From assembly GCA_964488865.1 (NCBI GenBank), contig CAZAWR010000007.1:1-64000 (forward strand): a DNA stretch of 64,000 nucleotides. Reading direction: 5' to 3'. The stretch's first letter is position 1. Every line of letters starts with the position of its first letter. This DNA comes from MWCO01 sp964488865 (GTDB lineage: Bacteria > Myxococcota_A > Polyangia > Polyangiales > Polyangiaceae). The notes under the pieces were generated by a model. It worked only from the letters and a program-made list of their open reading frames with translations. It did no database searches and was not told where the DNA came from. A program made the translations under genes and the position numbers. This document shows positions 24,467-32,927 of the stretch, piece by piece.

Positions 24467-26737
24467 TCACTTTGGGACCACGCTCGCGCACCGCTCGTTG
24501 ATGCAGACAGTTCCCGTCAGGAAGCCGCAGCAGTCCGAGTCCTGCTCGCACTTCTCGTACTCGTTCGAGCACTCGTTCGTGTGGTTCATGCAGATGAGCC
24601 CGCCCGCGTCGCCGTCCATCTGGCAGAACCCTCCGCAACACTCGTCCCCCGTCTCGCAAGACGCCCCGTCGTCCTTGCACGGGTCCACCACCCAGAAGCC
24701 CCGCGTATTGCCCGCCATCAACTCCTGCGCAGGCAGGTAGAACGCCGGGTGGCTCGGATCGCTTCCGGGCGCCGCGTTCAGATCGATCGCCGCTACCCAC
24801 AGCTTCTTCGGCGTCACCTGACTCACCAGGTCGTGCTCCCTCGGGTCGCTCGCCCACGGGTCGATCGTCGCAACATTGCCGTACATCCGACGGCTCGTAA
24901 ACACCACCCACGCATACCCCCCGGACACCACCGGGTTGACCGTGGGCTCGTAGTGAAGAGACGCGTCATCCTGATGGTTGTTCGGCCCCGTGGGCAAGTA
25001 CGACACACCCCCATCCATGCCATTCGCGTTGTGCAGCGGATAGGCGGTGCCCGTCGCGAGGTCCGCCCACCACAACTCTCCCCTTCCCCCGTAACGCGTC
25101 ATCATGAACTCGCCGGCCGTGTTCAGCCGGGACTGGACCGAAAACACCACGGCGTCGTTGGTCGGCAGGAACGACGGCCACCCCGGCGCCTTGTCCGCGG
25201 CAGCCTTGAACAGCAATCTTGGATCCGAGAACGTGGCGCTTGCCCGGTCGAACGCCATCGACACGAGCTGGGAGCCGTCGCCGGCACCGGTCGTGGCGTC
25301 GCCGGTACCGGAGTACAAGCTGAACGCGACGCGGTTGCCGTCGGGCGCAAAGGCCGGGAATCCTGCCTTCGTCACGAAAGAGGCGAGCCCTGTGGAGGGC
25401 ACCTCCGCCCCGGTGTTCATGTCGTAGAGCAGGCTGCTGGCTGGCGCTCCGGCATGCAGCGGGGCTGCGTTGCCCAACCCCAGGGCACCATCGGGGGACA
25501 ATCCCACCCAGCCGAACTTGTCCCGGTCCGCAGCGGGGTACACGGTCTCGGCGTAGCCGGAAGCCAGGGCAAACGACGTGCTCGAAGGGTAGTCGTCACC
25601 ACGCTGCACGATCATGCGGCTGCCGTCGGCAGACACGGAGTGACACACGCGGCACGCTGCCGCTCCCCCGTTGGACCCGGCCACGAGGGTGGGCTCCACC
25701 GAGTCGCCGCGAATGGCGAGGGTGGCCCCCCCAAACATCCCGTCGCCACCGATGCCCCCGCCGTAGTTCTTGGCCAGGGCCGTGCCATAGGATTGGTAGT
25801 AGACGGTACCCTTCAATGGGCCCGTCGCGAGCTTCCAGGTCTGAGAGATGGGACCATAGGCGGCCCCGCCCGCGGCCACGACGATCGAGGCGGTCAGGAT
25901 TCCGCCCGCGTTGGAGGTCGTGGCAGCCTTCCAGACGTCCTGGGGGATGGGATGGCGAACGAGGGGCGCTCCCGCGGGCAAGGCGGGCGGCCGCCCGAAG
26001 AATCCCTTGTAGTCGTAGTGCTCGCTCGTCAGGTGGATGTACACCGCTTCGGCCGGGGCAGCCCCCTGCGTCCATTGCAGCAAGGGGGGCAATATGCCAA
26101 GAGGCCAAACCGTTCCGTTGTACGGGTACAGCCACGCAAGGCTCGGGTCCGCGGTCGACGCGCCCTCGAGAATGCCACGCAAGGCCGCGTCGATAGGCAC
26201 GCCAGGGCCCTCGCCGCCCACGCCGCCCCAACCGCCGCTCCCGGTCCCGCCGCCGCCGGTCACACCGTTCTGCTCGACGACCATCTTCACGGTCACCGTG
26301 GTCGAGACCTCCTCGGTTCCCACGGTGGCTGTCACTTTCGCCACGCCCGCCACGCTGCCGCCAGGCGTGAAGTCCCCGGTGTGCACGTCGATGAGGCCGA
26401 TCTCGCCACGATCCACGAGCCACAGGGCCGTGACGGGCTTGCCGTTGACGCGCGCTTCGAAGGTGACCGTGGGGATCGACTGCCCGGTGGTCACCGTGAG
26501 CACCGGGTCCTCCGGGTCGATGGTCATGTCGTGCGCATCGGACGAGGACACGTCGAAGGCGGACCCGTCCGCGGCGTCCGGCGATGGGGTGGCGTCCTCC
26601 GAGGCGTCGGAGTTGCCGCCGTCTTTGCCAGGGTTCGAGTTGGAGGCGCTGCCGCCGCCGTCACCGCCGGAGCAGGCGCCGACGAGGCCCCCGACGCAGA
26701 GGGCGACGACGACCAACCAGGAGAGGTTCCACTTCAT
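24467..26737 (-). CDS. TolB-propeller-like lipoprotein with CxxCH motif and two knot-like Cys modules
   Basis: A 756-residue lipoprotein (lipobox LVGAC, Cys22) with a Gly/Ser/Asp linker and a bacterial Ig-like domain at about 70-150. A long WD/TolB-like beta-propeller region follows (GWVGLSPDGALGLGNA, PAFAPDGNRVAFSLYSG, GWPSFLPTNDAVVFS). In its middle is AACRVCHSVSADG, a c-type haem-binding CxxCH with an SADG turn as seen in some extracellular cytochrome-like and TolB-like proteins. The C-terminal 70 residues hold two modules (CETGDECCGGFC and CEQDSDCCGF) of the cystine-knot type found in the 2741 lipoprotein. ATG at 26737 is chosen; 26743 is possible. Redox activity is unproven. Confidence 0.7.
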   Translation of the reverse strand: MKWNLSWLVVVALCVGGLVGACSGGDGGGSASNSNPGKDGGNSDASEDATPSPDAADGSAFDVSSSDAHDMTIDPEDPVLTVTTGQSIPTVTFEARVNGKPVTALWLVDRGEIGLIDVHTGDFTPGGSVAGVAKVTATVGTEEVSTTVTVKMVVEQNGVTGGGGTGSGGWGGVGGEGPGVPIDAALRGILEGASTADPSLAWLYPYNGTVWPLGILPPLLQWTQGAAPAEAVYIHLTSEHYDYKGFFGRPPALPAGAPLVRHPIPQDVWKAATTSNAGGILTASIVVAAGGAAYGPISQTWKLATGPLKGTVYYQSYGTALAKNYGGGIGGDGMFGGATLAIRGDSVEPTLVAGSNGGAAACRVCHSVSADGSRMIVQRGDDYPSSTSFALASGYAETVYPAADRDKFGWVGLSPDGALGLGNAAPLHAGAPASSLLYDMNTGAEVPSTGLASFVTKAGFPAFAPDGNRVAFSLYSGTGDATTGAGDGSQLVSMAFDRASATFSDPRLLFKAAADKAPGWPSFLPTNDAVVFSVQSRLNTAGEFMMTRYGGRGELWWADLATGTAYPLHNANGMDGGVSYLPTGPNNHQDDASLHYEPTVNPVVSGGYAWVVFTSRRMYGNVATIDPWASDPREHDLVSQVTPKKLWVAAIDLNAAPGSDPSHPAFYLPAQELMAGNTRGFWVVDPCKDDGASCETGDECCGGFCQMDGDAGGLICMNHTNECSNEYEKCEQDSDCCGFLTGTVCINERCASVVPK

Positions 26738-26882
26738 GTGCATCACCGTGGGAAGGCGGGCAAGAATCGTTCCTTCCACGGTAGCATGAATTGGGCTGTG
26801 GGGCGGGGGGCGGGGTCGTGGGGGTGGGCATGATCGTGGCGCTGTGAGAAGGATTCGTACTCAATGCATGGACCTTTGCCCT

Positions 26883-26910
26883 TTGACTTCCTCCCTCACC
26901 GTCGTACCCT
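26883..26910 (+). promoter_or_regulatory. Sigma-70-like promoter candidate for the 26938 lipoprotein
   Basis: TTGACT at 26883-26888, a 16-base spacer and TACCCT at 26905-26910 lie 28 bases before the ATG, with GAGG at 26928-26931 as ribosome site. The -10 keeps only the outer TA...T positions. Confidence 0.35.
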
Positions 26911-26937
26911 CACCGCATCTTTCCATCGAGGTTCCCC

Positions 26938-28692
26938 ATGAACGCGCGACTACTCCCCTTGCTTGCCGCCTGCCTCGCGGTTGCTTGCTCCACGTCCGAC
27001 GCCCCCTCGGGCAACCCTTCCGGCAACGACGGCCAGAAGGTCCCGCCCTTGCCCGCCGCCCCTGGGGGAAAGGCCGACAGCTACGTCAACACCGCCGCCG
27101 CCGAGTACAAGTTCACCGGCATCGCCCACATGGCTACCCCCACGGGCCTCGACACCATGACCCCCGAGGACGCCGAAGCCGCCCTCAAGAAAGAGGCCGA
27201 CGCACGCCTCGCCAAGATCGCCTCCGCCGTGCATTCCTACCTCACCGCCAAGGCGCGCGAGATGAACCAGCAGATCCCCAGCGAGCTGCCCCCCGAGATC
27301 GCCGAGACCATCGCCAACGAGGACGACGCCACCAAGCGTCGCATCCTCGACAACTGGAAGACCCAGCAAGAGGTGTCGGCCGCCACCCGCTCCACCATGA
27401 AGCACCTCACGTCCATCCGCCAGGACGACACAGGCGCCTACCTCTTCGACTTCGACATTGAGGCCCTGCTCTCCAGCAAGCTCGCAAGCCAGATGTTTGC
27501 CGAGAGCAAAACCTTCGAGGTCACCGTCACACAGTACTCCGGCGAACCCGCCTCGGAGACCATCCAGGTCGCCGTCGCCCAGACCCCATCCACCGACGGC
27601 TACCCCCGGTACCACGAGCTGTTCGCGGACGGTGTGTTCGAGGTCGCGCTGCACGTGGGCGGCGACTACAACAAGGAGCAGGTCAAGATCTGCTGCCCGG
27701 ACCCGGCAACCGGCGAGCAGAGCTGCAAGAAGGTGGAGTGCGAGAACAGCTGCGAGCCCGTCGAGGACGCATGCTCCAAGCCCGCCGAAGAAGGCTGCAC
27801 CGTAGAGAAGCTCGGCGGACGCATCGACCGTTGGACTGCGGAACAGATGGTCCAAATCCTCAAGAACGAAGGCTTCGCCCACGAGGCCCAGACCTACCTC
27901 GACCTCACGATCGACTCCCCCCCATTCACCAAGACCTTCGAATTCCACGGCATGCCCGTCGAGGTCCGGGTCAAGGTCGTGTACCCCGAGATCGTGCCCT
28001 GCGGCGAGGAGCGCAAGCTCGTCGACGCGATGAAGGAGAGCCTCGCGACCCGTGAGCTCGTCCTGTACGCAGGACATGCGGGCCCTGGCGCAGGCTACGT
28101 CCTCGACTACCAACCCCGCACCGAGCTCGACGACGGAGAGTGGAAGTCCCTGTCCATGCCGGAGAGCTACCAGATCCTCGTCATGTACGGCTGCCAAACC
28201 TATTCGACCTACGCCGACGCCGCCTACGCCAACCCGGCCAAGAACGATACGAACCTCGATGTCGTCACGACCGTCAACACGATGTGGACGAACATGGGGC
28301 TTCCTGGCACGACGAGCCTCCTGTTCGGTATGCTGATGAACGAGACGGAGACGAAGCGTCACGTGCCCGTGAGCTGGTTGTCACTCTTGTCGTGGCTGAA
28401 CCTGCAGGACCAGAACGCGCACACACACTATGGCATTCACGGGGTGGACTCGAGCCCGAAGATGAGCCCGTGGGTGAAGCCACAGGACCTCTGCGCACCG
28501 TGCGAGCAGGACTTGGACTGCCAGGGCGGGGGCAACTTCTGCCTGAGCTTCCCGAACGGGACGAAGGGATGCGGGGCCGTGTGCACGGACAACACCGGGT
28601 GCGGCGACCGGTACAGCTGCGTCGCCATCCCCGGCCTCGAGAACTCCGTCATCCCCAAGATGTGCGTGCCAAACGACCTTACGTGCCAGTAG
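26938..28692 (+). CDS. Lipoprotein with clan-CD-like His/Cys pair
   Basis: A 584-residue lipoprotein (lipobox LAVAC, Cys17). GGKADSY (residues 43-49) follows a short linker and is shared with two other lipoproteins in the window. Residues 60-190 are helical and charged. After a Cys-rich stretch (CCPDPATGEQSCKKVEC) comes a domain with His380 in LYAGHAGPGAGY and Cys419 in LVMYGCQTYS, about 40 residues apart. This is the order and spacing of the His-Gly/Cys dyad in clan CD peptidases (caspases, gingipains), but the homology is a guess from motif layout. The C-terminal 80 residues are Cys-rich (CAPCEQDLDCQGGGNFC). GAGG at 26928 supports the ATG. It is convergent with dinB. Confidence 0.6.
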   Translation: MNARLLPLLAACLAVACSTSDAPSGNPSGNDGQKVPPLPAAPGGKADSYVNTAAAEYKFTGIAHMATPTGLDTMTPEDAEAALKKEADARLAKIASAVHSYLTAKAREMNQQIPSELPPEIAETIANEDDATKRRILDNWKTQQEVSAATRSTMKHLTSIRQDDTGAYLFDFDIEALLSSKLASQMFAESKTFEVTVTQYSGEPASETIQVAVAQTPSTDGYPRYHELFADGVFEVALHVGGDYNKEQVKICCPDPATGEQSCKKVECENSCEPVEDACSKPAEEGCTVEKLGGRIDRWTAEQMVQILKNEGFAHEAQTYLDLTIDSPPFTKTFEFHGMPVEVRVKVVYPEIVPCGEERKLVDAMKESLATRELVLYAGHAGPGAGYVLDYQPRTELDDGEWKSLSMPESYQILVMYGCQTYSTYADAAYANPAKNDTNLDVVTTVNTMWTNMGLPGTTSLLFGMLMNETETKRHVPVSWLSLLSWLNLQDQNAHTHYGIHGVDSSPKMSPWVKPQDLCAPCEQDLDCQGGGNFCLSFPNGTKGCGAVCTDNTGCGDRYSCVAIPGLENSVIPKMCVPNDLTCQ

Positions 28693-28704
28693 AGAGTGGC
28701 CCCA

Positions 28705-29865
28705 TCAATCCTCCGCCCGGCGAATCACGTCGCCGAATCGGTCCCTGATCGAGTCCAGCGTATGCTCCAGGCGTGAGTGCTTCTCTGCCTCCTTGTGCGC
28801 GAACAGGTCCGCCTGCAGCGGAGCACCCGCCCTGTCGAGGTGCGCCGCCGCGACCCCCACCAGCCGGATCGGCTCACCCAGGTCCAGCTTTCGCAGAAGA
28901 TCCAACGCAGTACGACGCAGTGTGCGAGAGTCGTCGCACGGCTCCGGCAGCGCAGCCTCCCGGGTCACAAGGCGAAACCCTTGGCTGTAGCGCACCTTCA
29001 CGCGAACCCCTAGGGCCGTCAGCCCCGCGACCCGCAGCCGGTGCGCCACGCGATCGCAATGCCGCCGAACGAGCGCCGAGACCGCGCGGTCTCCGGTGAT
29101 GTCCAGGTCCAGCGTCTCCTCCGACCCGATCGACTTCGCCTCCCGGTCCGGCACCACCGGCCGGTCATCCTCCCCTCGCGCGAGCGCCTGCAGGTGCTCC
29201 GCGTGCGACGCCCCGAGCGCTGCCGCGAGCCATCGCCCCTGCACACGCGACACGTCTCCGATCGTCTTGCACCCGACCCTCTCCAGCTGCTCCGCCGTTC
29301 GCGGACCCACCCCCCACAGCCGACGGATCGTCAGCGGCGCAATGAATGCCGCGCCCCCTCCCCGCGGCACCACCGTCACACCATCCGGCTTGTCGAGGTC
29401 GCTCGCGAGCTTGGCCAGGAACTTGTTGTCCGCCACCCCTACAGAGCATGTCAACTCCGTCGCCTCTAGAATGCGTCGCTTGATCCGGTGCGCAGCGTCG
29501 GTCGAAGCGCCGTGCAGCGACTCCGTCCCCGTCATGTCGAGGAATGCCTCGTCCAGACTCAGGGGCTCGACCACCGGACTGAAGCTCTCGAGCACCTCCA
29601 TGAGCTGCCGACTGACTGCCACGTAGTGGGACATCCGCACCGGCATCACGACCGCACCAGGACACCGCCGCGTGGCCTCGGCCATGGGCATGGCACTGTG
29701 AACGCCAAACACGCGGGCCTCATAGCTCGCCGTCGACACCACGCCGCGACGGTTGGGCCCCCCCACGATCACGGGCTTCCCCTTGAGCTCTGGGTGATCC
29801 CGCTGCTCGACGGCCGCGTAGAACGCGTCCATGTCCACGTGGAAGATGATGCGATCAGGGGGCAT
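28705..29865 (-). CDS. dinB: DNA polymerase IV (Y-family)
   Basis: A 386-residue error-prone polymerase for translesion synthesis. It has the palm motifs FHVDMDAFYAAVEQ at the N-terminus and PLSLDEAFLDMTG near residue 105 with the catalytic Asp/Glu. The thumb helix-hairpin-helix is LWGVGPRTAEQLERVG and the little finger domain completes the usual length. The C-terminus ends IRRAED with no obvious clamp-binding motif; QADLFAHK near 360 may serve for the beta-clamp (QxDLF type). It is a single gene convergent with the 26938 lipoprotein. No LexA box was recognised by eye in the 97 bases upstream. Confidence 0.95.
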   Translation of the reverse strand: MPPDRIIFHVDMDAFYAAVEQRDHPELKGKPVIVGGPNRRGVVSTASYEARVFGVHSAMPMAEATRRCPGAVVMPVRMSHYVAVSRQLMEVLESFSPVVEPLSLDEAFLDMTGTESLHGASTDAAHRIKRRILEATELTCSVGVADNKFLAKLASDLDKPDGVTVVPRGGGAAFIAPLTIRRLWGVGPRTAEQLERVGCKTIGDVSRVQGRWLAAALGASHAEHLQALARGEDDRPVVPDREAKSIGSEETLDLDITGDRAVSALVRRHCDRVAHRLRVAGLTALGVRVKVRYSQGFRLVTREAALPEPCDDSRTLRRTALDLLRKLDLGEPIRLVGVAAAHLDRAGAPLQADLFAHKEAEKHSRLEHTLDSIRDRFGDVIRRAED

Positions 29866-29962
29866 CTGGGGAGCATTCTACCCGCCTTCTGGCTGAAACC
29901 TCGTAAGCAATCTCGGCTCGGCGCGTTGACCTCTCATGGTCGTCGCTCCAAGGTGCAACCCC

Positions 29963-30604
29963 ATGCGAAAGTCCGTCTTCGTGGTTGGTCTCACGCTCCT
30001 GGGCTGCGGTGGCAGCACCCCACCCTCGGAATCGCCGGGGCTCGTGGCCGCCACCTCGCCGTCCGAGGCCCCGCCTGCTCCACCGGACAGCGCGCGCGAA
30101 CCGCTCGTCATGGTCGATGCCCCCGTGGAGCAGCCGCGGTGGGATGTGGCGCCGACCGAACCGCCGATGATCGTCGATCCTCGCGAGCCGGACGGGTCGA
30201 CGAGCTGGACCTACGTGGCGCCAAACGCGAACGCGCGCCTGCTGCCCGAGAGCTTCCGCGTGTACGTGCGGGGCACCGCCGTGATCAACCACCCCCAACC
30301 CGGCTTCCAGGAGCGCGTGCTGACCACGGTCAACGACTTCCGAGGCGTGCCGGGGTGCTACGTGGCCTGCTACAGCCACAGCTCGCAGGGCAGTGTGTAC
30401 GCCGTGGGAGGCGGCGTCTACGTCATGGGGCAGGTGCGCGTGCCCGGCAGGTACGACGGCAGGGTCTGCCTTCCGGACCGCTATGGCCGCGCGGACATCT
30501 CCGCACAACCCGGCATGCGGGAACTGTGCAAGGCAAGCATTCCGGCGTGCGGCGACGCTTGCTGGGGCGGTGGCGACACCGGGGGATGGTTCGGGGTCCG
30601 GTGA
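29963..30604 (+). CDS. Lipoprotein of unknown function
   Basis: A 213-residue lipoprotein (lipobox TLLGC, Cys15) with a Pro/Ser/Glu-rich linker (about residues 18-60). A beta-rich domain follows, with SWTYVAPNANARLLPESFRV and a Gly-rich C-terminal section containing CYVACYSHSSQG and CGDACWGGG. Six cysteines could form three disulphides. The fold is not recognised. ATG at 29963 (AAGGTG seven bases upstream) starts the signal peptide; the upstream ATG at 29936 adds nine residues without improving it. It is divergent from dinB and convergent with the cupin gene. Confidence 0.6.
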   Translation: MRKSVFVVGLTLLGCGGSTPPSESPGLVAATSPSEAPPAPPDSAREPLVMVDAPVEQPRWDVAPTEPPMIVDPREPDGSTSWTYVAPNANARLLPESFRVYVRGTAVINHPQPGFQERVLTTVNDFRGVPGCYVACYSHSSQGSVYAVGGGVYVMGQVRVPGRYDGRVCLPDRYGRADISAQPGMRELCKASIPACGDACWGGGDTGGWFGVR

Positions 30605-30609
30605 CCCGA

Positions 30610-30951
30610 TCAGCTCGGGTCGCGCAGCATCACAAGCATCATGCGGGTGGGCGCCTCCGCGTGCAGCGCGTGCGGGATGTTGGCGGGCATGCGCACCAGG
30701 GTCCCCGGCAAAGCCTCCACCGGCTCCCCCCCGATCTTCAGCGTCAGCTTCCCATCAAGAACCTGCACGAACGCGTCGAAGGGGGCCGCGTGCTCGCTGA
30801 GCCCTTCGCCGACATCGAACGCGAACAGCGTCAAAGTCCCGCCCTTGGTCTTCGAGATCGTACGGCTCACGACAGCGCCTGGTGCCACCTCGATGAGAGA
30901 AAGCAGACCGTGGGCGACAGAAGGGGTGATCTCGGCGGACTGGTTCGACAT
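30610..30951 (-). CDS. Cupin-domain protein
   Basis: A 113-residue single-domain cupin of normal length. The two cupin motifs are seen as GEGLSEHAAPFDAFVQVLDG and PGTLVRMPANIPHALHAEAP. His/Glu residues in these would bind a metal. Small cupins of this kind are often enzymes, sensors or antioxidant factors, and the substrate cannot be told. A strong ribosome site AAAGGAG lies before ATG at 30951. It lies 74 bases downstream of the thioredoxin-fold gene on the same strand, so both may respond to redox or metal state; that is inference. Confidence 0.85.
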   Translation of the reverse strand: MSNQSAEITPSVAHGLLSLIEVAPGAVVSRTISKTKGGTLTLFAFDVGEGLSEHAAPFDAFVQVLDGKLTLKIGGEPVEALPGTLVRMPANIPHALHAEAPTRMMLVMLRDPS

Positions 30952-31025
30952 GAGGTTCTCCTTTGGATTGCGTTTCCCCTGAGATGCATCCGTCGCCGCA
31001 TCGGCGCCATGACGCGCGTCATGCA

Positions 31026-31607
31026 TCACCGGAAGTAGTCGGGCTCGTTGCCAGCGTTCCACTTGATGTTGCAGCCCACACTGGGCTTCTGGGTCTCACC
31101 CACCGGGCGGCCTTCAAGCACCGCATCAATCGCGTCGCGCAGGTGCTTGCCCGTCACGGGGACGCCGTTGCCCGGGCGCGCGTCGTCGAGTTGGCCTCGG
31201 TAGACGAGGCGAAGCGAGGCGTCGAAGAGGTAGAAGTCCGGCGTGCAGGCGGCACGATAGGCCTTCGCCACCTCCTGCGTCCCGTCGAACAGGAAAGGGA
31301 ACGCCCACCCGAGTTTCAGGCCGAGTCGCTTCATCGCCTCGGGACCGTCCTGCGGGTGCGTCTTGCTGCTGTTCGCGTTGACCGCCACCATCCCCACCTC
31401 CGTGGGAAGGTAGTCGCTCGCGAGCTTCGTGATCTCGTCACGAACGTGAACCACGAAGGGACAGTGATTGCAGACGAACATGACGAGCAAAGCGCGCTTG
31501 CCGCGGAAGTCGTCTAGGCTCACGGTCTTGCCATCGATGGCGTTCGTGAGGGCGAACCCGGGAGCCAGCGTTCCCAACGGGAGCATGGTGGATGGCGTGA
31601 CAGACAT
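31026..31607 (-). CDS. Thioredoxin-fold redoxin (AhpC/TSA-like)
   Basis: A 193-residue soluble thioredoxin-fold protein with a CxxC active site in LLVMFVCNHCPFVVHVRDE, VGMVAVNANSSKTHPQD after it, and the cis-Pro region ACTPDFYLFD. The overall order matches a widespread redoxin family (thioredoxin family protein with CNHCPFV). It probably reduces a thiol or peroxide substrate. There is no signal peptide, so it acts in the cytoplasm. ATG at 31607 is used; the C-terminal WNAGNEPDYFR is a typical family end. It sits between the cupin gene and the FadL gene, all on the minus strand. Confidence 0.88.
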   Translation of the reverse strand: MSVTPSTMLPLGTLAPGFALTNAIDGKTVSLDDFRGKRALLVMFVCNHCPFVVHVRDEITKLASDYLPTEVGMVAVNANSSKTHPQDGPEAMKRLGLKLGWAFPFLFDGTQEVAKAYRAACTPDFYLFDASLRLVYRGQLDDARPGNGVPVTGKHLRDAIDAVLEGRPVGETQKPSVGCNIKWNAGNEPDYFR

Positions 31608-31695
31608 GCTTCTGTGTCTTGGGCTGAGAGGGGTGAGGGTCAAGGCGATCGAACGGATCCGTCGCTCGGAGGGTGGGTCACGACGGAGCGGAACC

Positions 31696-32904
31696 TCAGA
31701 GCTTCACGGTCGCACCGAGCGAGATCGTGTGGACGATGGCGCCATACTTCGCGGGGAACTTGTTCTCCGGCTCGTTGACCTCGCGTGGCAACAAGTACAC
31801 GAATTGGTACGCCGCATCCGCGCGCACCACCCCGAAGTCGTACCCTGCCCCCACGGAGGGGATCAAACGGTGGTTGTCGGGAAGGAGCGGGTCGAGCGTC
31901 TCGTCGGGGATGGGCGTCGAATCCCAAATGAACCCCGCCCGAAGCGCGAGCTTGTCCATCGAGTACTGGCCGCCGATCCGCCATTCCCACGCATCGTGCC
32001 AGTCCGTCTTCTGCGTCTGGTTGATCGCGGGGTCCTCGAACTCGAAGGCCAGCTCGTCATAGGTGTTCCACATGATCAGGAACGCATCGAACTCGATCTC
32101 GAGGTTCTTGGCGGGAAGGACGCGCGCACCGAGTTGCGCCATGGCAGGCAACGTGATCGACGTCTTGAGGTTCTGGTCCTTGAGCTGCTGCTGGTACGCG
32201 GCAGGAACCTCGAAGTCGATCTTGCCCGGGTCCAGGATCATCTCGGTTTTGTGGCGATACTGGCCGCCGACGCGTAGCCAGTCCGTGGCTTCGTAGAAGA
32301 GGGAGAAGTTGGGGGCGTAGCCGGTGTCGACGCCTCCGATGGTGGACGTGCCGTAGTCATTGCCGAGCAGCAAGCCGCGCTCGAGCTTCACAGAGCCACG
32401 GGTGATGGTGAGCCCGGCACCGACGGACACCCCCTCGAAGGGACCGAGGGCGAGTGCGGGCTGCACGGAGTAGGAGCGCAGCGAAGACTTCTGTGTGATG
32501 TAGGCTCCCTTCCATCGATCAGGCCAGCCGAGGGAGAGCCCGAACGTGGAGTAGGCGCCCACGCCAAGCGCGAGCCAATCGATGGGCTTGTAGGTTGCGA
32601 ACATCGACGGGATGGGAAAGACGCCCAGGTCCGCGTCCGCCTTCTCGCCCGTGTTGGGGTCCTCCCACGAGTTGCTCGCGATGTACGTGTACAGGTTGGC
32701 CTGCAACTGGAGCCCGTCGAGGCGTGCCATGCCCGCGCTGTTGTACAGCAGCGTCGCGGGCTCCGCGCCCTCGGCCACCGCCGCGCCGCCCTGCGCCACC
32801 GACCGCGGGCTCACCTCCCACAGGAAGAACCCGTTCGCCGAAGCGGTCCCAGGGACCAGAAGCGCGCCCACCAATCCAACGAGTGCAATCGTTCGTCGGG
32901 TCAT
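31696..32904 (-). CDS. FadL/OmpP1/TodX-family outer-membrane transporter
   Basis: A 402-residue outer-membrane barrel protein with a signal peptide cut before NGFFLWE (after GTASA). The N-terminal hatch region ARSVAQGGAA-type sequence appears as SPRSVAQGGAAVAEGAEPAT, followed by LLYNSAGMARLDG, the hallmark of FadL proteins. Alternating strands run to the C-terminal VHTISLGATVKL. It should take up long-chain fatty acids or other hydrophobic compounds. ATG at 32904 has GAGG at a good distance; 32910 is two residues longer. It is 23 bases after the lipoprotein gene that has a VolA/lipase-type N-terminal domain, so the pair is a likely lipid-uptake operon. Confidence 0.88.
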   Translation of the reverse strand: MTRRTIALVGLVGALLVPGTASANGFFLWEVSPRSVAQGGAAVAEGAEPATLLYNSAGMARLDGLQLQANLYTYIASNSWEDPNTGEKADADLGVFPIPSMFATYKPIDWLALGVGAYSTFGLSLGWPDRWKGAYITQKSSLRSYSVQPALALGPFEGVSVGAGLTITRGSVKLERGLLLGNDYGTSTIGGVDTGYAPNFSLFYEATDWLRVGGQYRHKTEMILDPGKIDFEVPAAYQQQLKDQNLKTSITLPAMAQLGARVLPAKNLEIEFDAFLIMWNTYDELAFEFEDPAINQTQKTDWHDAWEWRIGGQYSMDKLALRAGFIWDSTPIPDETLDPLLPDNHRLIPSVGAGYDFGVVRADAAYQFVYLLPREVNEPENKFPAKYGAIVHTISLGATVKL

Positions 32905-32927
32905 CGTCATCCTCTATCCCGCTGCCC

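Noticed and set aside
24365..26833. 822-residue plus-strand frame
   Set aside because: It is opposite the propeller lipoprotein and is rich in Arg/His/Gly without motifs.
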